Shown in pieces: positions 23,617 through 36,129 of a DNA stretch of 64,000 nt (within the stretch, counting starts at the first letter, position 1; each line of letters starts with the position of its first letter). The DNA is from Acheta domesticus (taxonomy: Eukaryota; Arthropoda; Insecta; Orthoptera; Gryllidae): contig JAHLJT010009436.1 in assembly GCA_031308135.1 (NCBI GenBank), positions 121,435,608-121,499,607 on the forward strand. Direction: 5' to 3'. The notes below the pieces were generated by a model. The model was given only the letters and a program-made list of their open reading frames with translations. It had not been told where the DNA came from and did no database searches. The position numbers and the translations under genes are program-made.

Positions 23617-23870
23617 GCGCTCTGTCCGCTGACGCCTCCGCACCGTCAGCGCTAATCATGCTGTTAGTTACGTGCGAGGTAATTTGCATGATGGGCGCGC
23701 GGTGACGCGTGTCGGCCTGCGGGCGAGGACGTGGCGTGGCGCGGCGCTGCGTGGCGAGGGGCGCGTGCGCACGCATGGAGAGCGTATGAGGGCACGTGAT
23801 GCGGCCGGCGGCGGTACTCCACGCCTGTGTGGGGGCGGTGACATCCTGCGGTGAGGTGGCACCAGATGCG
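23390..23870. promoter_or_regulatory. GC-rich block 12 with POU octamer
   Basis: A C-rich CCACCGCC-type part (23400-23480) and a GGGCGC hexamer array (23586-23613) are followed by TAATCATG and the exact octamer ATTTGCAT (23682-23689), then more CpG-rich DNA with a CACGTG near 23793. The octamer is the classical POU-domain site; use here is inferred. Confidence 0.4.
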
Positions 23871-24800
23871 GTCATTTCTTGTCGAGAGAAGGAGATCGAT
23901 TGTGGCCTGGGTGTTACCTGGTGGTTTTGGATCATTCGATTTTCACAAATTTGTGTGTTGGTCATATCAGAGATAGGAAGTTTCGAGAAATATTCGTAAA
24001 TAGTACATTGAATGAAGACTTCACCTTATTACGTACAATCTATTACAATAAATTTGATCAATCGGTTTTTCAATAGTGATTTGTATCTTTGTTCCTTTGT
24101 TTGGCGTGAAATATTTGAAGTAATGCATTTTACAGCATTACGGAAGCCACAATAATCTATTTTCTCCAAGACATTCAACGCATTAGACAGGATTATTAAA
24201 AACATACCCGCACATCCAAATAAGCACGTAAGTTGAAAACTAATAATAGAAAAAATGTCTTGTCTTTAAAATTCACTATCCAGAAATCTATTCGCATTTA
24301 TCAGAACAGAGAACAGTGAATGCATCCTTCAAAATAAACTTTTGAGTGATCGTTACCTACGCACATGAGCATATTTCAATATGCTTCAAAGTTGAAATAT
24401 TAATTTCTTCAGAATAATTAAACTAAATCGACTATTTTAATGTGAAATGTAATATGTAATGTAAAATGTAATATGTAAATTAGACAAGATTATCTGTTTT
24501 TAAATCTTCGTATATAGCTAAACATATGTGAACATACTTCTTAAAGCGGGTACCTTCCTGCCGAACGTAATTTTGACTCACAATAACAAGCGGAAATGAG
24601 CATTGCTGTTAACACGATCATACGAAGCTTCATCCGCTGGTTGTACAATATTTGCTGAGTTCACACCTCGCTGTTACGTGCGAATAGCACACCGCCGTTC
24701 AATATTCACGAGGGTCATCTCCGCCGAGGGCGCCTTCGTCGAACGACTACCTCAAGAATTGCTTAATAACACCGGCCCATCGGCAGTATTTGTTTTATTG
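23871..24800. other. AT-rich spacer
   Basis: It includes an imperfect AATGTAATATGT-type tandem run at 24437-24478. Nothing else. Confidence 0.45.
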
Positions 24801-25390
24801 CCGCACGTACGGAGCGCGGAGAGTATGCGGGCAAAACAAACAACAAGCGGGCGCGACGTCCGCAGATGCAGCGCCGCCGGCTGTCGACTCCCGCGGCGCC
24901 GCCGCCGTCGCCCGCGCGCTTCGGCGGCGAAGGGCCGCTGACGGACGAAATTTCAGCTCAGCTCAGCTCTGCTCAGCCCGGCCCCGCTCAACGGCTGGGG
25001 GTGGAGCGCGCTGCCCAGTCACCGTGACGCGACCACCCCGCGCGCGCGTCCGCAGCCACCCGCCCCCGCCCCCGCCCTCGCCCTCGCCCGCGACCTCGCC
25101 CCACCCCGCCCCGCCCCGCCCCACCCGCGCGCTCACGACAGGGGCGGGGCCCCGGCCGGGGTCATGTTTATTGCAGGAGTCCCGCCGTATAACACACTCG
25201 CAGCGCTGCGCCCGCCGCCTGCGGTCGTTAGGTCCGATGCGTCGGCGGTGACTAAACCGCAGCTGCCGCGAGGGCGGTCGCCGCCCGCCCGCACCCGCCA
25301 CCGCCCGCGCCACGCCCCCCGCCGCCGCCGGCGGTGTCGTCGGGGCCACTCGGGAGCTGGTGTCGACGGCCGCAGGTGGCTGGCAGGAGG
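24800..25390. promoter_or_regulatory. GC-rich CpG block 13
   Basis: One of the longer CpG-rich blocks, with AGCTC pentamers at 24954-24977 and CCCCG pentamers at 25101-25122. Frames are open on both strands without recognisable protein. Confidence 0.36.
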
Positions 25391-26440
25391 ACTTGAGCTT
25401 CAGCGCGACGTTCAATGCGAACACGCCGCATTGCATTTGGAGACATTTCAAAACGTTGGTACGTTTTACGTGTTTCATAAAATTCACAGGTACGCACTTA
25501 TTGGGATGTATGTTGTACATGAGACTGTTTTGGACAACGTTTTAAAATCCAGTATAGAAGAGGAATTTGAGATTAATATGTCATCATTGCTAAGAAACTA
25601 CTACGATATATACATAGGCTATATAAAGAAGGAAGTGAATGTAATATACTTAAAAGTTCCTCACTAGTATCTTGAATGACAGAATCCTTATTCAAAAGCT
25701 GATTTGTCAAATGACATAACGACACAATCGTAGCCCCTGTGATTAGTTCACATTTTTTTGATGAAGTACAAGCATGCAGACAATGTCAATGAAATAGCTT
25801 TATGAGATGCAAGGTCAATTGCAGCTGTCACAACATGGAGTGAGTTCTCTATACTGGATGATTTATAACTCTGTAGCAGTCAAAGAATTTTCCACCTTAC
25901 GACTTCGGAAATATGTATCCATTTGAAACAACCTGCACATTCGCTAACAGAAAAAAAAATATTGAGAATACTACGTTGTGGAAAAATGAATTGAAAAACT
26001 GCGGGATATTTCTAACCAGTTAACTTCATAGAAAATCGACCATTTCAATCCGAAATTCACTCGCACGGCGATAGAAGTTGGTATAGCTGTACTTTTCTGA
26101 TGTAACTTTTCAACGGCTTTCTTCTACGCTATGTAATCGCTGGGTTACAATTAGCATTAGTTATTCTTAAAAAAAATATGTTGGAATGACAATTACCTTT
26201 CGACTTTGTAATTGTTAAACATTATTCTAAAATAAAGTTACAAAGTTAGTTCTATAGATTATTAACGAAATATCATGTATTAAAATGTGCTTCCTATGGA
26301 GTCGCAAACAGCGATAGGAACAAGGAAAACAGGAAAAGGTCCACAGACTACAATATCTGATTTGATGAAGCATCAAATGAAGTACGACATTCATCTCTAT
26401 GACACTGGCCATTACGCGTCAGTACACACGATAGCCGATA
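25391..26440. other. AT-rich spacer
   Basis: A plus-strand frame continues from the GC block to 25667. The part after 25400 has ordinary composition but no known motif, so it is not called a gene. Confidence 0.35.
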
Positions 26441-26960
26441 CCTCCTCCCTAATCGATGCGTTCGACCCGCGCATCCCGCCCGACAGCAAGCGGCAATGCC
26501 CTCTTCGAAGGTGGCGCCGCCGTCCTTGGGCGGGCTCTGTGGAAGCAGCGGCCTCCGGGACCATAACCCCAACCTCCGCCCACCGAATTCACGGCGGCTG
26601 AGTCACAGCGCCACCCACGCCATTCGCGCCACCCACGCACGCACCGCCCGCGCCCCAAACGCACGCGTGCGTCATTTTAATGACCGCTCGCGCCGCCACC
26701 TTTTTCATACGCGCCTCCCGCGGGCCGGGGGCGGAGGCCGCGGAGCTGCAATGCGCGGCCACGACAATGGCGGGGCGGGGCGGGGAGGGGAGGGGCGGGG
26801 CGGGGCGCGCCGGGCCCCGGAGGACGGCGGGGCGCCGGGCAGGGCCGCGGCCCGCGACGCCGGGCGCCGACGGCACAATGCTCAATTATAAACGCAGCGC
26901 AGACAATCGAGGCCTGCGCGAGCCGGGGCGAGCGGGCGCGGAGGGGTAAACCGTGGCGGA
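26440..26960. promoter_or_regulatory. GC-rich CpG block 14
   Basis: CpG-rich with an AT core TCATTTTAATGA (26672-26683) and a GGGGC/GGGGA pentamer run (26770-26806). Candidate regulatory block. Confidence 0.38.
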
Positions 26961-27655
26961 CGAGGCGTGGGGACAACGAGCGACGAGGTGGCTGCAATGG
27001 GCCAAGTGGACGGTTCCGGCGGACGGAAGCAGGAGGGGAAGGTCGTTGGAGGCTGGGATGAGGTAGGGGGCTGGAAACGAAGTAGGAAAAAATGAATTTG
27101 GGGTTGTGGGAGGGTACTTGAACGTGGGATAAAGAGAACACAGAGAGGTGGGAAGACAGACAGAGCTTTTGGAAATAAATTGTTTTGTCGAGTAAGCCGA
27201 GTATTTAACATTAGAACTATAACTATAAAAACTGAGAATGCAAGTTTATCTTTAGAGATAAAATGGTAAAACTTTTTTGCAAACGTTTTTGCAAAACAAA
27301 AGCAAACGTTTTTGCAAAAAAATCAGAAGCCAAAATACAAGAAAAGGAAGGAAAGAAACTGAATACTTGGGCGAGGCAAGAGGCCAGTCAGTATTAATGC
27401 ATCGACACGAACGACAATGCCTACTACGAGAGAGATGGAGATGTTTGCAATGAAACAAAAAGGTTTCGCTGAACAATGGGGAGAGAGAAAGATACGATAG
27501 GAGCAGCAAGTGAAACGCAAGCTCTGTAGATGAGCAGAAGGGACAGTTTGAAATATCGCGAGACAAACGAACAATTCAACAGGGCGAACCGGCCTGCGTA
27601 GCTAGAATACAAGGCAAACTGACGATGCCGCGAGAAACGAGCTGGCAAGGTAGGT
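26961..27655. other. Purine-biased spacer
   Basis: It contains a short direct repeat AAACGTTTTTGCAAAA (near 27282 and 27304). Nothing else. Confidence 0.4.
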
Positions 27656-27659
27656 GACC

Positions 27660-28240
27660 GACAGGGCGGGAGAGAGGAATGGGTCAGAGGGGCAAGGGTC
27701 GGGGTGGGGCGGGACGGAGTGAGGCGGGGTGAGGCGGGGAGGGGCGGGGCGGGGTGAGGCGGGGAGGGGGCGGGGCGGGGCGTGACGGGGCGGGGCGTGA
27801 CGGGGCGGGGAGGGGCGTGACGGGTCGGGACGGGGCGGGGCGGGGGGCGGGGCGGGGGGTGGGGCGGGGCGGGGCAGGGCGGCACGGGGCAGGGCGGCAC
27901 GGGACAGGGCAGGGCGGGACGGGGCAGGGCAGGGCAGGGTGGAGCGGAGCGGAGGGAGCGGAGCGGAGAGGACGGAGCGGGGCGAAGGGAGGGCAAGGGC
28001 GGCGCCCGGGCGCGCGCTGTCGGCCGCGTCGGCGTCGGCGTCCGCTGCTGCGCCGGGCGCCTCGCCGCGTTAATTCCATTGTGCGCCGGCCGCCGCGCCC
28101 GCGCCGTCTTAATTTACGCGGTGGTGGGGGTGGGGCGGGGTGGGTGGGGAGGGGCGCGGCCGCGTCGGCGCCCGCCGCCAAGGCGCCCCGACGACCTCGC
28201 GCACCCGCCCCGACCCCGCGTGTTGGCCAGGAGCTGGATC
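27660..28240. promoter_or_regulatory. GC-rich block 15
   Basis: G-rich pentamer-type repeat (27690-27970, GGGGC and variants) is followed by less repetitive CpG-rich DNA with TTAATT cores at 28070-28075 and near 28109. The second half looks like a regulatory element flanked by repeat DNA. Confidence 0.38.
27690..27970 (+). repeat. Degenerate GGGGC pentanucleotide array
   Basis: About 280 bp of GGGGC/GTGAC/GGCAC units. All frames are open or nearly so on both strands, as expected from the repeat. Confidence 0.85.
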
Positions 28241-29065
28241 TGCCTTTGAATGGGAGACCACGTCGTTACTTTTCCCTCATACAATAGAGGTGTTACGAAA
28301 GATGCGTCTGAGAATACTCGCTGAGGTTTTAACTTTCAACATTCTCTCTATTAAGATTTTTAACATTGAAAATTTATGCTACGGTCATTTGCCAGAGGGT
28401 CTCTTATTGAGAAAATAATTGTTAATTAGCATCAGCTAGTTAAAAGATTTGTCATAATAATTTTCGACACGAATCACGAATCACGACGTTTCATTTCAAT
28501 TTGTATCATATTGTAAAACGTCTTCATGTAGTATAGCCCATATCGAGTTCGGAAAAGTCACGTATCATTTTTTTGTGTACAATATTCATGTTTCTTTAAA
28601 CAGAAAGTATTTTATGAAAAATGTCATAATATCAAATACATGAATTATACTACCTAATATAACATGAACAATTTACGGATGTGTTGTCTTGAATATAAGA
28701 AAAATCTGACATAGATATGTCCTAAGAGTGCTTAGATAGTTACATTGTTTATCAGGACATTTTGTAACATTGTTAAATACGCGTTATGAACTAGTTTTAT
28801 TTAACTCCCTTTGCTACATTAAATAAAATGCATCCTTTCTTTCTGTACATGTCTATTCTTCTCTCATTATATTATCAATAATGGCTTACATTGTAACCAG
28901 TATAAAGCCTATCTTCTGTGAAAGTCTAATTTAATTCACACCCGCAAAGTCATTCGCCGAATACCTGTTGTCGATATTTAGGAACTCTTCCGCAATGGAA
29001 AGAGGACTGCTAGTCTACCAGACTAATAACTCTGGAGTCGTCCACTCTTTGTGCTTCTCCATCAC
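28241..29065. other. AT-rich spacer
   Basis: Nothing recognised beyond a CACGAATCACGAATCACGA triplication near 28468-28486. Confidence 0.45.
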
Positions 29066-29069
29066 CTGC

Positions 29070-29350
29070 AGGGGACCTCTGTGCTTCCCCGCCCCGTCAC
29101 GAAGCTCACGTCCAGTTACCTCGGGCCTGCAGGCGGGCATCTCTACTTCTCCACGGCCAGAGCGGCGCAGCGCGGCCAGGTCCGACGTCTCCCCCGCGCC
29201 GGTAGCGCCGCCCGCGCGCTGTGGCGAATCCGACATCCACCGCGTCGGGGCGAAGGCCTGGGCCCTGTGCGCGGCGGGGCAAGGGGCGGGGTAGGGGGCG
29301 AAGGCGAGGGCGGGGGCGGGGGCGGGGGCGGGGGCGGGCGAGGACGATCT
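29070..29350. promoter_or_regulatory. GC-rich CpG block 16
   Basis: It ends in a GGGGGC hexamer run (about 29300-29338) that could form a G-quadruplex. No gene. Confidence 0.33.
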
Positions 29351-30045
29351 GCGATCGCGCGTCTGCCTAACTCTCCGTGACGGATATCAGGATTCTTCGG
29401 TGAAGCGCAAATTGCAGGGTGCCTGAGCGAGAGTTTAGACAACGTTACTTCTCGGAACGTGATGCCGCCCGACGGGCTTCGACCGGTGCGGGCTGAAGGC
29501 TCACTGCGGCTGCGGCGCATCCTCATTCGGAAGGGGAGGGAAGGGAAGGGGCGAATGCAAGAGAGGCAGAGAGGGAGATAGAGAGACGACACTCAGATCG
29601 GAGTTCAACGGAATTATTGGAGAGAATAGATTTCGGATGCAGCGTTAGTGGAACCGAATTCCTGGAACGAGAGAATGCACTTCTCCACTCACATTTAACG
29701 GAAACGGCTCGGCGTACCAGCGACTGGTTTGCAAGCATCGGTGGGAGTTTCGGGCCTGAATACCGTTGCAAGTGGATTCCCTGAATTTGACCACGTTTAG
29801 GGTGTTTTGAAAATCACAATTAATTGAATAGCGAGAATGATGGAGCTCCACTGGTTTGCTTTCCTGCATTGGAGCTACTGAGATATTTTACGTACCTATC
29901 ACAAAGACCGATTGAGCAAACGAGGTGAGCATATTTAAGTACAAATAACCTCACTCTAATTCATATGAACCTAATAAAATCTGAGTTTACGAGGATCTAA
30001 AGTAAATAAAAAGGAGTTGACTATGCCGTAAGAATGAACAATTAC
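29351..30045. other. Spacer of mixed composition
   Basis: No feature recognised. Confidence 0.4.
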
Positions 30046-30047
30046 TG

Positions 30048-30470
30048 AGTAAGGGTCAAAAACGGCATAATCTCTTGCATTATTTGTAACTTTTCCAATG
30101 TCTAAAAATTCATAATTTTCGAAATTCGAAAATACGACAGCTCCATTTTAAAGAGTCCATTGCTGTATCCGAGATCAAATCTCAAAGAGAAAAGAAAGTT
30201 TTAAGAAAATGTATTTTTTATGTCGCCTATTTAGTTAGACGCGAGTATTGATTACTAATGAATCGATGGACAGACATGTACACGTAAACCAATTTTTTGG
30301 TATTAAGGGCCCCCAAAAAGTGGATTGTGATAACAGAACATGAAGTAACATAACATATAACTGGATTTATCGACTTTTTCGATGCAATGGCTCCACAATT
30401 CAAGTTTTTCTGACGAAAAATCGCCACTTTTCGCTAAAGCATTACGTACGCATTACGTTGTTGCTAAAGC
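30048..30470 (+). repeat. Dispersed repeat family R, copy 2
   Basis: The left end GGTCAAAAACGGCATAA (near 30052) resembles, in inverted form, the end of copy 3 at 50590 (CGTCAAAAACGGCGATA). Shared internal parts are GACAGAC (near 30269), GGTATTAAGGGCCCCCAAAA (near 30300) and a CGACTTTTTCGATGCA core, then TTTTCTGACGAAAAATCGCC and GCATTACG. Inverted ends plus three copies suggest a MITE. Confidence 0.5.
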
Positions 30471-30851
30471 ATTTCGCTAAAGTACGTAGTACGATGATAA
30501 ATTTAAAAAATGGGTAGAAATCATAACATATATCATCGAAAAAAGTAAAAGATTAATATTATTCAACAGCTTCGAAATTAATGATATTAGGAACCATAAT
30601 AAAAATAATTCGCCGAATTACAAATTTAATCAAACTTGTCAATTCGTTTTAGCGCAAACTGTGTATTGCGACTATCATGCCATCGTATTCCCAGGAGGAA
30701 ATGACACAAATTTCCTCGGAAAAGATTGATATTTCAAATATATTGCGGTGTTTTATAAACGTATTTCGCATACACGCAGACTTCGCCTTGAAATCAGCAA
30801 CAAACGATTGAAGAGTTTTACAACTCCTCGTTCCTTGCACGGGGGGAGCTT

Positions 30852-31139
30852 GCTCCAACTAGAGTTCCTAGATGCAGAAAGTAGCGCATTCCATTGTTCC
30901 ACCGATTCCACCATTTTATATCCAGTTGTCAATAGAAATGGAACTGAGTGGTATTCTGTGTGTTGAGAACCATGAATTTATCTCAAACCAATATCAAGAA
31001 TCTTAAACATCTCCATAACGTCACCAATTGTTCTAATTTTCCTTCAGCTCCTGATTGCTGCTTCGCGGAGCTATCGGATGAGGGGATATTAAAGGCGGCG
31101 GTTGCGCTACTCTCTGTATCTAGGGACTCTAGCTCCCAC
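30852..31139. mobile_element. hAT-type MITE, copy 1 (272 bp, with 8-bp target duplication)
   Basis: The element is 30860-31131. It begins TAGAGTTCCTAGATGCAG and ends with the inverted CTGTATCTAGGGACTCTA; the arms continue for about 30 bp into a GTAGCGCA motif. The flanks GCTCCAAC (30852-30859) and GCTCCCAC (31132-31139) match at 7 of 8 positions. TIRs starting TAGAG and 8-bp duplications are hAT hallmarks. The whole element is collinear with the copy at 42112-42378. The open frame that starts inside its right arm (MAAVALLSVSRDS-like) is created by the TIR itself and is not a gene. Confidence 0.85.
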
Positions 31140-31745
31140 CCCTGGCAGCGCCGTCGGTGGGCTCGGAACGAAGTGCAACGCGCGGCTCGTGCGGGGCGGG
31201 CGGCGGCGCCTCTCCGCGTTTTCCACGCTCGTGGAACGGTTCGTGCGTTCCGATGTCACGACGGCCCTCGGCGGCGACGGCGGCGGGAAGGGCGGCGGGG
31301 CCGTCGGGACATGACCCGTCGGAGACAAGCATCTGGGACCGTGGCGCGGGGCGGTGCGGGGCGGCGCGGGGCGGCGCGGGGCGGCGCGGGGCGGCGCGGG
31401 GCGGGGCGGAGCGGCGCGGGGCGGGGCGGGGCGGCGCGGGGCGGGGCGGCGCGGGGCGGCGCGGGGCGGCGCGGGGCGGCGTGGGGCGGCGCGGGGCGGC
31501 GCGGGGCGGGGCGGCGCGGGGCGGCGCGGGGTGGGGCGGGGCGGCGCGGGACGGCGCGGGGCGGCGCGGGGCGGCGCGGGGCGGCGCGGGGCAGCGCGGG
31601 GCGGCGCGGGGCGGCGCGGGGCGGCGCGGGGGCGGCGCGGGGCGGCGAGAGAGGTGGTTCGCGGAGCGTCGGCGGACGTGCGGATTCCCGAGGATCCCCG
31701 ACGTGACGCCTGGTGGGTGGACAGCCGGTCGTGCGGGAGGGCCGA
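31140..31745. promoter_or_regulatory. GC-rich block 17
   Basis: Unique CpG-rich DNA (31140-31340) precedes the decamer array. It lies directly beside the hAT MITE. The open frames of 136-252 codons are Gly/Arg/Ala repeats. Confidence 0.32.
31342..31647 (+). repeat. 10-bp GC-only tandem array (GCGGCGCGGG)
   Basis: About 30 decamers in almost perfect phase over 305 bp, with a few GCGGGGCGGG and GCGGTGCGGG variants. It is nearly pure G+C with many CpGs. The low divergence implies recent expansion or homogenisation. Confidence 0.93.
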
Positions 31746-31799
31746 TAAAGAGGCAACATACTGACGTGCAGGAAGGCCAACCGGCGAGTTCCGTTGTAA

Positions 31800-34035
31800 A
31801 CTAACCGAACTGTTAAGGTTGGGTCCTACAACGGACCTCCAAGATTCTCATGGGAAATAAGATTCCATGTTTTGTAGGCATCAAGGCTTCTTCAGGACTG
31901 GAATGCATTCCATGTCTGTCAAGACGTTCATTGTAAAAATTTATTTTTAATATTTATTTAAAACAAAGTATTATCACGTCTGAGATTAGAATTTACGATC
32001 TATGCAAATTTTCACATATTTAATACATTTTAACACATATTTCAAACAAGCATATGACACTGAATGCAAAGTCAAAATGAAACCAGGTATTACATTCTGT
32101 TTATATTACTTCGGTGTTTAAAAAGAGAACCTTAGAAGTGGCTAAGCCATATCTGGAAATATAAGCACGATCCTCATGGGCGGGTGATTGTGATGATTCG
32201 ACCTGAATTGGTAGAGCGGTTGTGTCTTCAGAAGAAGGGGAAAGGGAAGAACTCCGAGCAAAGCCACTGCGAATGCCCTTTGTCTGCTTCAAACAGAACA
32301 ACGATCCGTCGTGATTTTAACCACGGTTGCAGCGGTGGAAGGCGAGGAGCAGAGACAGCGGGTCGCCGCTCAAAGGAGCACTAATGTAATAATTTCTGAG
32401 TCTACTAAAAAAATTAGTTTGCCACTTTAATAATAAAAACAATGTGTTTTACAATATTAAACCCAACGCAGGGAACAGAAACTGCAACTCCCTCGACCGC
32501 GCTTCCACTGGGAATCTGGGCAACTGCACTCCCTTCTTTTGTTTTAATATGCAATCTTTCTGTTGAAGATACGCATTCTCTAAATTATGAAATACTTTTC
32601 TAACCAAATAAATTGAATCTAAATGTGACGGTGCAAAAGTTTTGTAAGCACCTCGGCAGCGAAATGACATTGATCCGTGATAGAAATATTCCTTCACCTA
32701 CCCCTATTTTCGTATCCGGGATGTTTGTGGCAAAATGTGTTGACTTTTTATTATTTTTATTGTATAATTATTCAACCTTATAACCTCGAAGGTAAATTAT
32801 TCTGGCAATAAATATTCTTAAAATTAATGTTAGAAATGAGAAAGTACGGCATGTGTTTTCATACTTCTCCAACATTCTGCAAATCACAAAATTGCACTGA
32901 AACACTCTTCTGAGCGCTCTAAAATTTTCACAGAACTTCAATCGCGTTTTTGTGTTAAAAGTCCCTGGACGTAAATTGCCGTCGCGTAGGCGCCCGAAAA
33001 CACATGGCGCGCGCGCTGAATTTAGACGCTGATCGACCGGACGCGAGGCGACAGCTGACTGACGGCGGGCGATTGCGAGGGGGACAGTTGCAAAGTGCTG
33101 TTGAAGCGTTTGTTGATATGGTAATTCGCACGAACCTGTTTGAAACACCCTAAACGTTGCCCGAATACTGTAGGACCCAATGTGTCACTTGACTGACACT
33201 CTGAAATTTTTCGCACGCGCGTTTTTGTCCTTTATCCAAAGCGGGAGCGTGGCCTGAATGAGATTTCACGTCACTTTTATAGGAATCGATTATTGCGAGA
33301 GGTGAGGGAAGCAGAGAGAAGGAGAGAGAGGAAAAAATAATTTCGATAATATTTAATTCATCTTATATTCCCGTTCTGCCAGCAATAACTGCTTACAGAA
33401 ATACGTACACTGTCTTCATATTCATACACTGATCATTCAAAATTACTCCTATCATAAGCATATCATCAAAATAATGTGGACTAACTTTTCGAGAAATTAA
33501 AAACATCTTTGAAATGAAGTTGAGGAAGAAATGTTGCGAATGTCAGTAACATCTAAAATTAAATGTAGATGTTTTCTTTATACGAATTCCCCTAAAATTG
33601 CAATAAGTCCCTCAAGAGTGCGCTTTTACAATACGGCGCACATCTTCAAAGTTCAATGCGTTTTTCTAAAATGTGATATGTGCCTTTTCAGCAGCAAAAT
33701 TGCTGCTGAACAAAACCATATTAAATGGCTTTCCCCAAAATAACACTTAACTCTAATATAGCACTGCAAAAAATGAAGTATTTTATCAAAAACGGCCTTC
33801 ATAAATACTGCAATAACAAAGTATATTATAATAAGAATTAACAGTAACAGAGTTATTAACATTCCACAAATATAAAGGGAATTGCGACCTTTTCCTTGGA
33901 GTCTTCCTGCCACATGAGATCGTGTGTCGTAAGCTTTGACGCACTACGTACGAGAATTCAGTCCGTGCGTGTAGACTGAGAATAGGCGGAAAAACATATC
34001 CAAATATTCACATTGTTAGTCAAAATCCAAACTAT
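31800..34035. other. AT-rich spacer
   Basis: A middle-GC part at 32180-32370 has one A-box-like string (TGGTAGAGCGG near 32209) without a B box. A small CpG-containing patch lies at 32960-33080. No gene recognised. Confidence 0.4.
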
Positions 34036-34039
34036 TTAA

Positions 34040-34275
34040 TTGATTTTGATTTTTTTGTGTTCCTAGGAATGTAATAAAACCAAAGGCACCTCTGGCATGG
34101 CCAGGGGCTGAAGTAATTGAATTTCTTACAATTTCTGCGTGCATTGGAAATCAGTAATATGGTTTTGTATTTGTTCCACGTTCTTGAGAATCTGACAAAA
34201 CCAAAAACAGCTCTCACATGACCGGAGGCTGTACAGTTTTCTGTCTATTTCTGTGCGCATTGGAGATTATTAATA
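34040..34275. repeat. Repeat family T, two tandem copies
   Basis: Two units about 121 bp apart share AATGTAATAAAACCAAA/AATCTGACAAAACCAAA, a CTCT..CATG.CC.G.GGCTG segment, TTTCTGCGTGCATTGGAAAT/TTTCTGTGCGCATTGGAGAT and TAATAT. A third copy is at 49640-49765. Confidence 0.7.
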
Positions 34276-34439
34276 TAGTCACTAGACACTAGAAAAAAAA
34301 ACCTTTGCATATTGTGTATGGTTATACTGATACTGTAAATTTAAATAAATGAGATACATCTTTTTATACAAATTTCTGTCTAATCATTCAAAATCTGTAA
34401 CTTATTTTTACAGTATTCACTTATCACGGCAATCGTCAC

Positions 34440-34735
34440 AAAACCAAGAACTGTGACGATTGTAATTCATAACATTTTCGCAGTTGATTTTCTTGGCGAT
34501 GCTGAGCGTGAGGGAAGGGGAGTGAGACCGGAGGTACTGAGGGCGTTGCCGGGCACTGCCCTCGACAGTGGATGTCCGGTCGATTGCCTGGAGGATGCGA
34601 GCTCGCCGCTGCTGGGCGACGTCCTGCACTCAAGTCCGAACTCACTGGAACATGTGGTTCCTTCTGGACTTGTACTACTGGATGACGTTAATACTTGGGC
34701 TACAGGAAAGGTAAAGAAATATTCTTCATCTTTCA
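34440..34735. other. Middle-GC stretch open on both strands, unrecognised
   Basis: Plus-strand frame 34453-34743 and minus-strand frame 34736-34467 are both open for about 90 codons with fairly ordinary composition. I recognise no domain in either. The minus frame is Ser/Pro/Thr-rich. It could be an exon fragment of an unknown gene, but the double-strand openness and isolation argue for chance. Confidence 0.2.
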
Positions 34736-34739
34736 TGTT

Positions 34740-35585
34740 TTAAGAACATGACAATTCGGAAACTATTTTTTAAATTTTAAGTGTGATATAAAATGTATCG
34801 ACAATTAATGAAATAGTTAAATATATGAATAAAAAATATTTATGTAATACCATTTGATGAAACCAAATCTAGTACTGGAAAATCTTTCAGTTCCGAATCG
34901 ATGATATCTGACTTGAATTCTTATATCTTATTACAAAGAAGTACAAATTTTTGTCTGAGTTGCTGCAAAGTAGAGTAATGTCAGTATAATGCAGCTTACC
35001 GGTAGCAATTGTTTGCTCTCTTAATTTGTAATTTCTTATCGAGGATTAATTAAGGCTAATTATTTTATTATAGTTATAATTTAAATCAATTTTGATTAAA
35101 ATATAAATATTATGACTGTTATTGATGAAATCCTATGTTCTGTAAACCCAACGTAATTTTCTTTGAAATTAACGAAAAAAATCGACTTCTACCATCCCAC
35201 CCCGATCCACATTATATGGTGGCAATTTAATCCATTTTTATAACTCGTAGATTTCCTAGGCTGTACGAGGTGCTTTTGGACCTCAACCTATCTCAGCTAT
35301 CAACGAAGAGAATTAATCGAAAGATGAACTCACATACGTCCACGGTAATGGATTCGTGTTAAAACATTTTTCTTCGAAAATTACTTTTAATGGAACTGTT
35401 GTTAGTACCTACATCCTTTCTATTAAAGTTCTCAGTTGTAAACTGTTATACGATATTTCTCTTTTATACCACGGTGCAATGCAATTCATGATGTATTGTA
35501 CAACACTCACACACACCATACTAGATTCAAAAAGTTCCTGGAATTTGTAAATAGCTCAGAAACATGTTGCCAGAACGTAATTGAC
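34740..35585. other. AT-rich spacer
   Basis: Nothing recognised. Confidence 0.45.
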
Positions 35586-36129
35586 ACAACATGTCTTTCA
35601 AATTAGTTCCTTTCCGCAGTTACACAATTTTTTTCGCCGTTTGTAAAGTGACCAAAGCATTCGTGGAAGCCATTTGACAACGCCAGTCCTAATAGTGCTC
35701 TGGGCGTATTTGCGCTTCAGCGTTGGCGAATCATCGCCCTTTCAAATTTTTAGCACTGGAAAAAAGTCAGGCGGTGACAGATCTGGAGAGTATGGAGGAT
35801 GTTGTTCACACAAGGTAGGTTTACCAAAACAACAACAAAACTTGGTCGCCTTGGTGGTGCATTATCGTGCAAAAGAAACTGCATATTTTGTGCCCAACAT
35901 TTTCGCGCGCCTTTCTTTAAAAGGCAAAGAATTTCCACTTACTATTTTCTAAAGTACAACTTTCTCAAAGAAACTCATCATGGACCAGATTTTGAGCGTC
36001 CAAGAAAACTTTCGGTATGATTTGGCCTTCTCGTATTGCCCCGAAATTTTTGCTTCCGAAATCTGTGTTTCTCCTCACAAGCAAGGGCAGAGACATCCAC
36101 CGAGGCGAACTAGGGGCTCAACCTCAGAG

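Noticed and set aside
27424..28287. Proline-rich (minus) and Gly/Arg-rich (plus) frames
   Set aside because: Composition of the degenerate GGGGC array, not protein-like.
31157..31804. Long plus- and minus-strand frames (up to 252 codons) across the decamer array
   Set aside because: They translate to Gly/Arg/Ala or Pro/Arg repeats in every open phase, which follows from a 10-bp GC repeat. No unique protein segment.
32200..32370. A-box-like TGGTAGAGCGG as a tRNA gene or SINE
   Set aside because: No B box at a fitting distance and no cloverleaf could be drawn.
34453..34743. 96-codon plus frame with fairly normal composition
   Set aside because: The minus strand is open over the same bases. 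No domain, no supported splice sites, no neighbouring exon. Kept only as an unrecognised stretch.
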